Assembly: GCA_020248265.1 (NCBI GenBank)
Contig: JADCHX010000022.1
Coordinates: 62,001 to 126,000 of the forward strand
Direction of reading: 5' to 3'
DNA from: Rhodocyclaceae bacterium
Lineage (GTDB): Bacteria; Pseudomonadota; Gammaproteobacteria; Burkholderiales; CAIKXV01
Length of the DNA stretch: 64,000 bases
The position numbers and the translations under genes are program-made. Position 1 is the stretch's first letter; every line of letters starts with the position of its first letter. Below are positions 17,332 through 25,837 of the stretch, one piece after another. The notes under the pieces were generated by a model. It ran no database searches, was not told the origin of the DNA, and saw nothing but the letters and a program-made list of their open reading frames with translations.

Positions 17332-18494
17332 GTCCTGCCCTCCTGGCCGAGGAGGAGCGTGCAATGCACGCTGATCACTCCACCATTGCCATGCACCAGC
17401 GCGACCTTCGCATCCGGCACCTGCCGCTCGCCGGCGTCGCCGCGCACCTGGCGAACCCCCTCCAGCACGTGGAAGAACCCGCCACCCAGGCCGGGATGGC
17501 CGCCCGACAGCAGGCCGCCGTGGGTGGTCACCGGCAGCGCCCCGCCCAGCCCGATGCGTCCGCCCTCGACGAATGCACCGCCCTCGCCCTTGGCGCAGAA
17601 GCCGAGGTCCTCGAGTTCTACGATCACCGTGATCGTGAAGCAGTCGTAGATCTGCGCAACATCGACATCCGATGGCGACAACCCGGCGGTGCGGAACGCA
17701 TCGCGGCCGGAATCGACCGCGCCGGTGGTGGTGAGCGACGTATCCCCGATATGGCTGTGGCGCAGCCCGTAGCCCTGCCCCAGCAGGTGGGCGGGGCGCG
17801 AGCGCAGGTCGCGCGCACGTTCGGCACTGGTGACGATCGCCGCCGCCGCGCCGTCGGAGACGATCGCGCAGTCGAGGATGTGCAGCGGCGATGTGATCAT
17901 CTTCGAGCCGAGCACGTCGGCCACGGTGATCGGCTCGCGCTTGTGCGCGTTGGGGTTCAACGACGCATGCCGGCGGATGGCCACCGCCACCTCGGCCAGT
18001 TGCTCGGCGGTAGTGCCGTACTCATGCATGTGCCGCTGCGCAACCAGCGCATAGAGCGAGGGCACCAGCGGCCCGTACGGCACCTCGAACTGCGGGTGCG
18101 CGCTGCCGCCCTCGGCCATCTTGCGCACCGCGGTCGACCGGGAGCCATGGCTCAGCAGGTTCTGGCCGGCCACGCACAGCACCGTCGTGCACTGCCCGGA
18201 AGCGATCGCCATCGCCGCCTGGTGGATCATCGCCGCGCCCGATGCCCCCGCGAGGTCGACCGTGGACAGGAAGGCCGGGCGGATGCCCAGGTGGTGCGCC
18301 ACCACGCCGGCCGGCATGTTCCAGTGCTCCACCCGCACCGGGGTGGTGAGCAGTCCGTCGATGTCGGACATCGACAGCCCGGCGTCGGCGAGCGCGGCCT
18401 GCGCAGCGTCGGCCTGCAACTGCAGCGCCGAGCGGTCCGGTACCTTCCCGACCCGGCTCTCGCCGATGCCGACGATCGCAGCGTTCGTCTTCAC
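17328..18494 (-). CDS. Thiolase-fold (SCP-x/Ltp2-like) protein lacking the nucleophilic Cys
   Basis: Thiolase-superfamily protein of the SCP-x/lipid-transfer type (388 residues). The site of the usual acyl-accepting Cys (C-x-S-G) reads GASG with Gly83, while the downstream His-containing GGHPGLGG motif is kept near residue 345. Loss of Cys is known in Ltp2-type proteins, which with a DUF35 partner catalyse retro-aldol cleavage of beta-hydroxyacyl-CoAs rather than thiolysis. The gene overlaps the DUF35 gene by ATGA and follows an acyl-CoA dehydrogenase by 4 bases. A retro-aldolase or other non-thiolase role is the best inference; the acyl substrate is unknown. Confidence 0.85.
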   Translation of the reverse strand: MKTNAAIVGIGESRVGKVPDRSALQLQADAAQAALADAGLSMSDIDGLLTTPVRVEHWNMPAGVVAHHLGIRPAFLSTVDLAGASGAAMIHQAAMAIASGQCTTVLCVAGQNLLSHGSRSTAVRKMAEGGSAHPQFEVPYGPLVPSLYALVAQRHMHEYGTTAEQLAEVAVAIRRHASLNPNAHKREPITVADVLGSKMITSPLHILDCAIVSDGAAAAIVTSAERARDLRSRPAHLLGQGYGLRHSHIGDTSLTTTGAVDSGRDAFRTAGLSPSDVDVAQIYDCFTITVIVELEDLGFCAKGEGGAFVEGGRIGLGGALPVTTHGGLLSGGHPGLGGGFFHVLEGVRQVRGDAGERQVPDAKVALVHGNGGVISVHCTLLLGQEGRT

Positions 18495-18498
18495 GTCG

Positions 18499-19674
18499 TC
18501 AGTCCTCGATCTTCACGCCGCGCAGCAGGTCGCGCGCGATCACGATCCGCTGGATCTCGGAGGCGCCCTCGCCCACCCGGTAGTGCCGCACATCGCGATA
18601 GAAGCGCTCGACCGGGAAACCGCGGATCACGCCCATGCCGCCGTGGATCTGCACCGCGCGGTCGGCGACCCGGCCGACCATCTCGGAACAGAACAGCTTG
18701 CACATGCTGCCGGCCGAACCCACCTTCTCGCCCCGCTCGATCCGGCGCAGCACGTCGTAGCAGAGGGCGCGCGCGGCGGCGATGTCCACCGCAGAATCGA
18801 CGAGCATCCACTGGATCGCCTGCCGTTCGGCAAGCAGCTTGCCGAAGGTGCGCCGGGTCTTCGCATGCTCGATCGAGCGCTCGACCAGCGATTCGGCCGC
18901 CCCGACGCAGGAACACGACACCGACATGCGACCGTCGTTCAGCGAACCCATCGCCACCTTGAAGCCGTTGCCGACCTCGCCGACCACCGCGCTGTCGGGC
19001 AGCACGCAATCCTCGAAGGTCAGCTCCGCCAGGCGGATTGCATCGGTCGCGATCGTGGTGTCCACCCGGGTCACCGAGAACCCCGGCATGCCCTTCTCGA
19101 CCAGGAAGGCAGTGATGCCGCCGCGAGCGCGCTTCTCGGGATCGGTGACCGCCATCACCATGATCACGTCTGCGACATGGCCGCCGCTGATGTAGTGCTT
19201 GCGCCCGTTCAGTACCCAGCCGTCGCCACGCCGCTCGGCGCGGGTACGCATCGAGGCGGCGTCCGAGCCGGCCTCGGGTTCGGTCAGGGCGAACCCGGAT
19301 TTCAACCTGCCAGCAGCGAAACCGCGCAGGAACTTCTCTTTCTGCGCCGGCGTACCGTGGCGGGCGATGGCCATCGGCGTCATGCCGCTGGTGTAGTTGG
19401 CCGCGATCGTGAAGGCCCGGTGCAGCCGGCTGAATTCCTCCAGTGCGATGCAGTACTGGAACAGCGACAGCCCGCCCCCGCCGTACTCGACCGGCAGGCG
19501 CATGCCGCAGTAGCCGTTGCGCTGCATCAGTTCGATCAGGCCATCGGGGATCTCGCCGCTGCGGTCGATCTCTTCTGCCCAGGGGCCGAGCTCACGGTCG
19601 ACGAAGCGGCGCACCGCCTCGCGCATCGCACGCAACTCGTCGGTGAGTTCAACCTCAAGCGCCGGTGTTTCCAT
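18499..19674 (-). CDS. Acyl-CoA dehydrogenase (canonical C-terminal catalytic Glu)
   Basis: FAD-dependent acyl-CoA dehydrogenase (391 residues) forming the alpha,beta double bond of an acyl-CoA. The N-terminal helical, central beta and C-terminal helical domains are recognisable: FALTEPEAGSD near residue 132 binds FAD/substrate, and a C-terminal GEGASEIQ provides the usual catalytic Glu (about 369), as in medium-chain enzymes. The gene overlaps the 3' end of the ADP-forming acyl-CoA ligase by 20 bases and is followed after 4 bases by the thiolase-like gene. Activation, dehydrogenation and C-C cleavage are thus encoded in order; a hydratase is missing locally. Confidence 0.9.
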   Translation of the reverse strand: METPALEVELTDELRAMREAVRRFVDRELGPWAEEIDRSGEIPDGLIELMQRNGYCGMRLPVEYGGGGLSLFQYCIALEEFSRLHRAFTIAANYTSGMTPMAIARHGTPAQKEKFLRGFAAGRLKSGFALTEPEAGSDAASMRTRAERRGDGWVLNGRKHYISGGHVADVIMVMAVTDPEKRARGGITAFLVEKGMPGFSVTRVDTTIATDAIRLAELTFEDCVLPDSAVVGEVGNGFKVAMGSLNDGRMSVSCSCVGAAESLVERSIEHAKTRRTFGKLLAERQAIQWMLVDSAVDIAAARALCYDVLRRIERGEKVGSAGSMCKLFCSEMVGRVADRAVQIHGGMGVIRGFPVERFYRDVRHYRVGEGASEIQRIVIARDLLRGVKIED

Positions 19675-21850
19675 CGCTTCCTCTTCCCACGATCAGCGCA
19701 TCGACGACCTTCGCGCCAGCGCCGCGCTCGTACAGCACGAGCGGATTGATATCGAGCTCCGCCAGCGAAGCCTGCTGTTCATGCGCCAGCCACGAGAGTC
19801 GGACCAGTGCGTCGCGCAACGCCTCGATGTCGCGCGGTGCGGCACCGCGTACGCCTTCCAGCAGGCGGTAGCCGCGCAGCTCGCGCAGCATGGCGTCGGC
19901 CTCTGCTTCCGAAACCGGAGCGACCCGGAACGCGATGTCGCGCAGCACTTCGACATGGATGCCGCCGAGCCCGGCCACCACCACCGGCCCGAACACCGGA
20001 TCGGTGACGACACCGAGCATCATCTCGAGGCCCGGCGGCGCCATCTCCTGCACCAGCACACCGTCGATGCGCGCATCCGGACGGAACCGCTCCGCTGCGG
20101 CCATCACCTCGGCGAAGGCGATGCGTACTGCAGCCTCCCCCTGCACGCCAAGACGGATCGCGCCGGCTTCGGTCTTGTGCGGGATGTCGGCCGACTCGAT
20201 CTTCATTGCCACCGTGCCACCGATGGCGGTGGCTGCCGCCACCGCCTCGTCCGCGTCGCGCGCGAGCCGCTCGGCAGTCACCGGCAGGCCGCAGGCGGCC
20301 AGCACTGCCTTGCTCGCGCGCTCGGTCATGTTGCCGCGCAACCCGTCGAGCAGGCGCCCCACCGTGTCCGGGTCGACGCCCGGAGGCCGCGCTGGCGCCG
20401 TCGAGCGACGTGCACTGCGCAGGAAGACCGCATAGTCCACCGATGCGCGCACCGCCTTCATGCACGACAACGTGTTGCGGTAGACCGCCACCCCTTCAGC
20501 CGCGAGCACTGCCGGCGTGAGCGACGGGTCATCGTTGCAGCCGCCGGTCCAGAGCAGCGCGACCGGCTTGTCGGTCTCGCGTGCCGCCTGCACCGCCTGC
20601 CGGATGTCGCTGGCCGCAGCCAGCGTGAAGATCGGAACCACCACGTCGATGTTGTGGTCGGCCGCGATCGTCGAGATGCAGCGATGAAACAGGCCAGGCT
20701 GGCCGAGCGCCGCATTGGTCACGTCGGTCGGGTTCGCGGTGGTCGCATGCTTGGGCAGCAGGGAGGCCAGCGCAGCCTCGGTGTCCGCGGTGTACGACGG
20801 GAACTCGATGCCCACCGAGGCACCGAGGTCGACCAGCAGTACGCCGTTGCCACCGGAGATGGTCGTGGCTGCCGCACGCCGGCCGCGCGGCAGCCGCCGC
20901 GTGCGCAGCAGCATCGCGGTCTCGTACAACTCGTTGCAGTCGTCGACGCGGATGATCCCGCACTGGCGCAGCGCTGCATCGCAGATATCGTCGGCCCCGG
21001 CCATCGCCCCGGTATGCGAGGCCGCTGCATGGCTGCCGGCAGCGGTGCGCCCGAGCTTGACCATCACGATCGGCTTTGCCTTCGCCGCCGCGCGGCCTGC
21101 GGCTTCGATCAGCCGCGCCCCATCGGGGATGTGCTCTGCCAGCACCATGATCACGTCGGTCGACTCGTCCTCGACCATGAAATCGATGAAGTCGATGATG
21201 TTCAGGTCGGCGGAATTGCCGCAACTCACCTCGTAGCTGATGCCGATGCCCGCTTCCTGGGCGCGCCACATCACGTTCACCTGGCCGGCGCCGCCGCTTT
21301 GCGCGACCACGGCAACGTTGCCTGCCGCCCGGCGCCTTGCCACGGTCGCCGAAGTGGTCATGGTGAACCCATCGACGAAGTTCACCATCCCGTTGCAGTT
21401 CGGTCCCATCACGCGCAGCCCGGTGCGCCGCGCAAGGGCGGTGATCTCCGCCTGCAGCGCCCGCCCCTCGGTCGTGCCGGTCTCGGCGAAGCCGCCGGAG
21501 TAGACGGTCGCGAAGCGCGCGCCGCGGGCCGCGCAGGCCTCCAGGATCGGCAGCACCTGCCCGGTCGGTACGACGATACCCACATGGTCCGGCGCCTCGG
21601 GCAGGTCCGCCACCGACGGATGGCAGCGCCGCCCGCCGACCTCGCTGAAGCGCGGGTTGACCGGGTACACCGTGCCGCCATAGCCGAAGTTGGCGAGCCG
21701 CATCAGCACCTTGCCGGCAAAGCGCGAGCGGTCGTCGGTGGCGCCGACAAGCGCGACCGAACGCGGCGCAAAGAAGTGCGCGAGGTCCGCACGCGGCGCC
21801 TGCGCGCCGGGTGCCGGCGCATCGGGTGCGACCTGCGTCTGCTTCGACAT
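19655..21850 (-). CDS. ADP-forming acyl-CoA synthetase (acetate-CoA ligase family, fused alpha-beta)
   Basis: Fused NDP-forming acyl-CoA ligase (731 residues). It has an N-terminal CoA-binding Rossmann domain (SVALVGATDD near 31), a succinyl-CoA-ligase-like domain with the phosphorylated His in ASHTGAMAG (about 279), and a C-terminal ATP-grasp domain from about residue 500, with KIESADIPHKTEAGA near 555. It would convert a carboxylic acid plus CoA and ATP to acyl-CoA, ADP and phosphate, or run in reverse to make ATP. Its 3' end overlaps the acyl-CoA dehydrogenase. A 120-base gap separates it from the upstream Bug gene, so a separate promoter is possible. Confidence 0.9.
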   Translation of the reverse strand: MSKQTQVAPDAPAPGAQAPRADLAHFFAPRSVALVGATDDRSRFAGKVLMRLANFGYGGTVYPVNPRFSEVGGRRCHPSVADLPEAPDHVGIVVPTGQVLPILEACAARGARFATVYSGGFAETGTTEGRALQAEITALARRTGLRVMGPNCNGMVNFVDGFTMTTSATVARRRAAGNVAVVAQSGGAGQVNVMWRAQEAGIGISYEVSCGNSADLNIIDFIDFMVEDESTDVIMVLAEHIPDGARLIEAAGRAAAKAKPIVMVKLGRTAAGSHAAASHTGAMAGADDICDAALRQCGIIRVDDCNELYETAMLLRTRRLPRGRRAAATTISGGNGVLLVDLGASVGIEFPSYTADTEAALASLLPKHATTANPTDVTNAALGQPGLFHRCISTIAADHNIDVVVPIFTLAAASDIRQAVQAARETDKPVALLWTGGCNDDPSLTPAVLAAEGVAVYRNTLSCMKAVRASVDYAVFLRSARRSTAPARPPGVDPDTVGRLLDGLRGNMTERASKAVLAACGLPVTAERLARDADEAVAAATAIGGTVAMKIESADIPHKTEAGAIRLGVQGEAAVRIAFAEVMAAAERFRPDARIDGVLVQEMAPPGLEMMLGVVTDPVFGPVVVAGLGGIHVEVLRDIAFRVAPVSEAEADAMLRELRGYRLLEGVRGAAPRDIEALRDALVRLSWLAHEQQASLAELDINPLVLYERGAGAKVVDALIVGRGSDGNTGA

Positions 21851-21970
21851 GAACGCTCATCCTCCGTCGGGCGGCCTGCCGGCGCATGTATTCTTGCGTC
21901 CCACGCCGTGCTCGACCCGCCTTGCCGAGCGTACCGCAGCGCGGGACCCGCCGCAAAGATGCTCCGCCGC

Positions 21971-23005
21971 TCAGCCTTCGGGCTTGATGCCCGCCCGCTT
22001 GACCACGCGGCCGAACACTTCCAGGTCGCCGCGGATCTGCTTCACGTAGTCCTCGGGCGAATTCGGGGCCACCGCCTCGAAGCCCTGGGATTCGAACCGC
22101 TGGCGGAAATCCGGAGATTTCAGTGCAGCGTTGACCTGCGCATTGAGACGCACCACGACATCACGCGGCAGGCCAGCCGGACCGACCAGCCCATAGCTGC
22201 CCTCCACCGGATGCACCTTGAGCCCCGCTTCGAGCAGGGTCGGCAGTGCCTTCGCACCTTCCGGCCGCGTCGCGCCGGTGGCAGCGAGCAGGCGCAGCCG
22301 GCCGGCCTTTGCCGAACTCTCAGCCTGTGGCAGCGTGAGGAAGGCAAGGTCGATCTCGCCGCCGATCAGGGCTGCGAGTGCCGGGGCGATGCCCTTGTAG
22401 GCGACATGCACCATCTCGATGCCCGGGGTCGCGCTCTGCAGCGCCTCGGCGATCAGGTGCGAGATCGATCCTACGCCGGATGAACCATAGTTCAGCTTGC
22501 CGCGGCGCTCGCGTGCGATTCGCACGAGGTCCTGCGCAGTCTTCGCCGGCACCGATGGATGCACAGCCAGCACGTAGTGGGTCACCGCGACCGAGGCGAT
22601 CGGCGTGACATCCTTCAGCGGGTCGTAGCGCAGCTTCGGGTCGATCACCGGCGACAGCACCAGGCTGCCGAGGCTGCCCACGCCGAGCGTGTAGCCGTCG
22701 GGCACCGCGCGCACCATCACCTCCATGCCGATCGAGCCACCGGCTCCGCCCCGATTGTCGATCAGAACCGGCTGGCCCAGCCCTTCGGACAGCCGCTGAC
22801 CGAGCGTGCGCCCGACGGCGTCGACCGGCCCGCCGGCCGCGAACGGAACCACGATGCGTACCGGCTTGGCCGGATAGGCAACCGGCTGGGCCAGCACCGC
22901 GCCGGCCGACCACGCCAGGCCGGCCGCGGCCGCGGCCAGCCCCAGCCGTGCCGCCGGGCGCCACGCCTGAACAGCGCGCGCGCCACCGACACCGCCGATC
23001 GTCAT
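21971..23005 (-). CDS. Bug/TctC family substrate-binding protein, coupled to ThDP enzyme
   Basis: Seventh Bug-type receptor (344 residues). An Ala-rich signal peptide with likely cleavage after VLA precedes VRIVVPFAAGG and DGYTL. The start at 23005 overlaps the ThDP-enzyme stop as ATGA. The frame is open further upstream but has no reason to be used there. It is therefore co-translated with a 2-oxoacid-type ThDP enzyme and lies 120 bases before the acyl-CoA ligase gene. The ligand is unknown; a 2-oxo or 2-hydroxy acid would fit the neighbour. Confidence 0.9.
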   Translation of the reverse strand: MTIGGVGGARAVQAWRPAARLGLAAAAAGLAWSAGAVLAQPVAYPAKPVRIVVPFAAGGPVDAVGRTLGQRLSEGLGQPVLIDNRGGAGGSIGMEVMVRAVPDGYTLGVGSLGSLVLSPVIDPKLRYDPLKDVTPIASVAVTHYVLAVHPSVPAKTAQDLVRIARERRGKLNYGSSGVGSISHLIAEALQSATPGIEMVHVAYKGIAPALAALIGGEIDLAFLTLPQAESSAKAGRLRLLAATGATRPEGAKALPTLLEAGLKVHPVEGSYGLVGPAGLPRDVVVRLNAQVNAALKSPDFRQRFESQGFEAVAPNSPEDYVKQIRGDLEVFGRVVKRAGIKPEG

Positions 23006-24756
23006 TCCGCGTCGTACCCGGGCAGCACCCGCATGTCGATCACGCACACCCCGCCTGCCTTGACATGCGCAAGCCCGCGCTCGATCGCAGGACGCATCTC
23101 GGCGAAGTCCTTGACCGGGCCGATGCCGAGCGCCCCCTGTGCGGTACCCATCGCGGCGAGATCGATGTCCGGATCGTCGATGCGCTGGCCGATCCAGCGG
23201 TTCTCCGGGGGGCGGCCGCGCTTGACCGCGATCGCCTCCTGGTGGCGTTCGTCGTTGAAGTACGACCGGTTGTTGCAGATCACGAACAGCGCCGGAATCT
23301 TGTAGTGGGTCGCGGTCCAGATGGCGGTGTTGCCCATCAGGAAGTCGCCGTCGCCCATGATGCCCAGAGCGATCCGGCCGCTGTCCTTGATCGCCAGCGC
23401 ACCGCCGACGGTGATGCCGGGGCCGGCGCCCACGCCCGCGCCGCCGTCGACGCCGATGTAGTCGAGCGGATGCTTGAACGGCAGATACGAACCGTGCCAG
23501 CCCAGCGGCAAGCGGGTCACGCAATAGTCGACACCCTCGAGCGCCGCGCGCAGCGCATCACCCACGCCCTGCAGCGTGACGGCACTGGTCGATGCAACCT
23601 TGCCCGCTGCCGCCTTCGGCACCGGTACCGTCGACTTGCGCGGCTGCACCGCGTCCAGCAGCAGCGGCACGGCAGCGTCCGGCTCGCACATCAGCAGCAG
23701 GTCGACCGGAGGCAGCACGTGGTAGTCCATGCTCCAGCCGCGATGGTTGTGCTGGTCGCAGGACACCTGGATCACCTTGGCACCGACCGGCTTGTCGCCG
23801 AACGCCTGCTTGAAGGTGCCGCCGAGGTCGAGCCAGTCGAGCGACAGGATGACATCCGCGTCGCGCAGCGCCTCGGCCGCCTCGGGCCCGAGGCGGTTTC
23901 CAGGCGGGCCGACGTGCAGCGGATGATCGGTCGGGAACGACGCAGCCAGCTTGATGTGGCTGACCGATTCCATCTGCAGTTTCTCGGCCAGTGCGACCCG
24001 TGCGTTCCAACCGTCCAGGCTGCGCGACACGCGGCCGGCGAGCATGACCGGGCGCTTTGCGTTCGACAGCAGCGCCGCAGCCTGCTTCACGAGGTCCGGC
24101 GACGGATGCACGTCCTGCGGTGCCGCGAAGCGATCGAAGTCGGGCATCGGCGGCATCGCGGGGATCCTGTCTTCCTGCAGCGCCACGTCGAGGTTCACAT
24201 AGACCGGACCACGCGGGGCCGTGAGCGCGATCTGGCGCGCGCGCAGCAGCGCCTCGACTGCAGCGGGCACCGAAGCCGGCTGGTTATCCCACTTGGTGAA
24301 GTCACGTACCAGCGAAGCCTGGTCGGCACAGGTGTGGATCCACTCGATCCACGGCCGGCGGCGGGCGGCATCCATCGGACCGTTGGCGCCGAGGATCAGC
24401 ACCGGCGTGCGGTCGCACCAGGCGTTGAAGATCGGCATCGACGCATGCATCAGGCCGACGTTGGAATGCAGCGCAGAGGCCATCAGCCGGCCCGAGGCCT
24501 TCCAGTAGCCCTGGGCGATGTGCACCGCATGTTCGTCGTGCAGGCACAGGATCATCTGCGGCGTGCGGTTGCCCAGGTAATTGACGATGCTGTCGTGCAG
24601 GCCGCGGTAGCTCGCGCCCGGGTTGAGTGCGATGAACGGGATGTCGAGCCGCCGCAGCGTCTCGGCGACCGCATCACTGCCGAACAGGACGTCGCTGGGC
24701 GCACGCGCGACAGGTGCGTCGTGCACGATAAGGTCGTGGGGAATCGGGTCGTTCAT
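23002..24756 (-). CDS. ThDP-dependent enzyme, acetolactate synthase/decarboxylase-like
   Basis: Full-length ThDP enzyme (584 residues) with pyrimidine-binding, central and pyrophosphate-binding domains. The ThDP-activating Glu is E75 in HDEHAV, and the Mg/ThDP motif GDGDFLMGN near 463 ends in the CNNRSY stretch. Insertions and the C-terminal YDAE do not match acetolactate synthase closely, so the substrate is open: decarboxylation or carboligation of a 2-oxoacid is the family chemistry. It heads the minus-strand block, divergent from the SDR at 25018 across 261 bases, where the promoters of both probably lie. The Bug gene is coupled to its 3' end. Confidence 0.88.
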   Translation of the reverse strand: MNDPIPHDLIVHDAPVARAPSDVLFGSDAVAETLRRLDIPFIALNPGASYRGLHDSIVNYLGNRTPQMILCLHDEHAVHIAQGYWKASGRLMASALHSNVGLMHASMPIFNAWCDRTPVLILGANGPMDAARRRPWIEWIHTCADQASLVRDFTKWDNQPASVPAAVEALLRARQIALTAPRGPVYVNLDVALQEDRIPAMPPMPDFDRFAAPQDVHPSPDLVKQAAALLSNAKRPVMLAGRVSRSLDGWNARVALAEKLQMESVSHIKLAASFPTDHPLHVGPPGNRLGPEAAEALRDADVILSLDWLDLGGTFKQAFGDKPVGAKVIQVSCDQHNHRGWSMDYHVLPPVDLLLMCEPDAAVPLLLDAVQPRKSTVPVPKAAAGKVASTSAVTLQGVGDALRAALEGVDYCVTRLPLGWHGSYLPFKHPLDYIGVDGGAGVGAGPGITVGGALAIKDSGRIALGIMGDGDFLMGNTAIWTATHYKIPALFVICNNRSYFNDERHQEAIAVKRGRPPENRWIGQRIDDPDIDLAAMGTAQGALGIGPVKDFAEMRPAIERGLAHVKAGGVCVIDMRVLPGYDAE

Positions 24757-25017
24757 CGGTGACGGGCCTCGGCTGTTGATCGGGTACTTTCATGCCGGCG
24801 CTTTCAGCGCGGGATACGAGATGATACCGATCATTCGAATCGCTGCAGCGGTCGCGGCAGCCATGCCGTGCTTGGCTGCGCCCCGGGCCTCGGCTGCGGC
24901 GCGCTCCTGCCGCAGCAGCACGAGATCCAGGGCAGGGGCGCCGGCCTGTCGGGGACACGCCCGGACTGATACCCTGCAACCTCGCGGGCAATCCGAAACA
25001 ACTGCAGGAGCAAAGGC

Positions 25018-25821
25018 ATGGACTTGGGCATCGCTGGCGAACACGCACTCGTGGTCGGCGGCTCGGAAGGCATCGGTTTTGCATCGGCACGCACCCTGCT
25101 CGAGAACGGTGCCAAGGTCACGATCGTGTCGCGCAACCCGGAAAAGCTCGCGCGCGCGGCCGACCAGCTCGAGACATCCGTCGGTCGGCCCGTGCGTCAC
25201 TTCGCAGCCGATATCACCCAGACCTACGACGTGGCCAAGCTCACGGACTGGCTGCGCTCGGACGACAGCGATGGCGGCCCGCGCCTGGACATCCTGGTCT
25301 CGGCGGTCGGTGGCAGCCAGCGCGCCCTGTTCGAGGAACTCACCGATGATGCGTGGTTGGCCAACTACGAGTTCAACGTGCTGTCCGCGGTCCGCTCGAT
25401 CCGGCTCGCATTGCCGATGCTCAAGGAGGCGGGCACCGGCAGCATCGTGCTGCTCGGCGCCGCCGGTGCCCGCATGCCGTACGAGCACCAGGTCGTGTCC
25501 AACGTGCACAAGGCCGGCCTGATCGCGCTCACCAAGACGCTTGCCGCCGAGCTGTCCCGCTTCGGCATCCGGGTGAACTCGGTGTCGCCCGGCCGCACCC
25601 GCACCGCGCTCTGGGCGAAGCGCGCCGCGCAGCTTGCAGCAGAGCGCGGCGTCGACGCGGAGGACGTGATCAGCGAGTTCGCGCGCGATATCCCGTTGCG
25701 GCGATTCGGCCGCCCGGAAGAGATTGCCTCGATGGTCGCGTTCCTCGCATCGCACCAGGCGAGCTACATCACGGGGCAGTCCGTGCTGGTCGATGGAGGC
25801 ATCGCGCGCGGCCTGCTCTGA
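25018..25821 (+). CDS. Short-chain dehydrogenase/reductase with altered catalytic tetrad
   Basis: SDR-fold protein (267 residues) resembling beta-ketoacyl reductases. The nucleotide-binding glycine motif is GGSEGIG near 14-20, Asn120 and Lys165 are present, and the C-terminal SYITGQSVLVDGG is typical. However, the catalytic Tyr (Y-x3-K) is replaced by Ser161 (SNVHK) and the usual Ser about 13 residues earlier is Ala148. Some SDR subgroups are known to deviate this way. Either another residue acts as acid/base or the protein is not a standard oxidoreductase. AGGAG precedes ATG 25018; the downstream hydrolase gene starts 16 bases after the stop. Confidence 0.87.
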   Translation: MDLGIAGEHALVVGGSEGIGFASARTLLENGAKVTIVSRNPEKLARAADQLETSVGRPVRHFAADITQTYDVAKLTDWLRSDDSDGGPRLDILVSAVGGSQRALFEELTDDAWLANYEFNVLSAVRSIRLALPMLKEAGTGSIVLLGAAGARMPYEHQVVSNVHKAGLIALTKTLAAELSRFGIRVNSVSPGRTRTALWAKRAAQLAAERGVDAEDVISEFARDIPLRRFGRPEEIASMVAFLASHQASYITGQSVLVDGGIARGLL

Positions 25822-25837
25822 CCGGACGCGCACTGTG

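Noticed and set aside
19517-22483. Plus-strand open frame of 988 codons opposite the acyl-CoA ligase
   Set aside because: It is a shadow of the ligase, dehydrogenase and Bug genes, with no recognisable protein signature.
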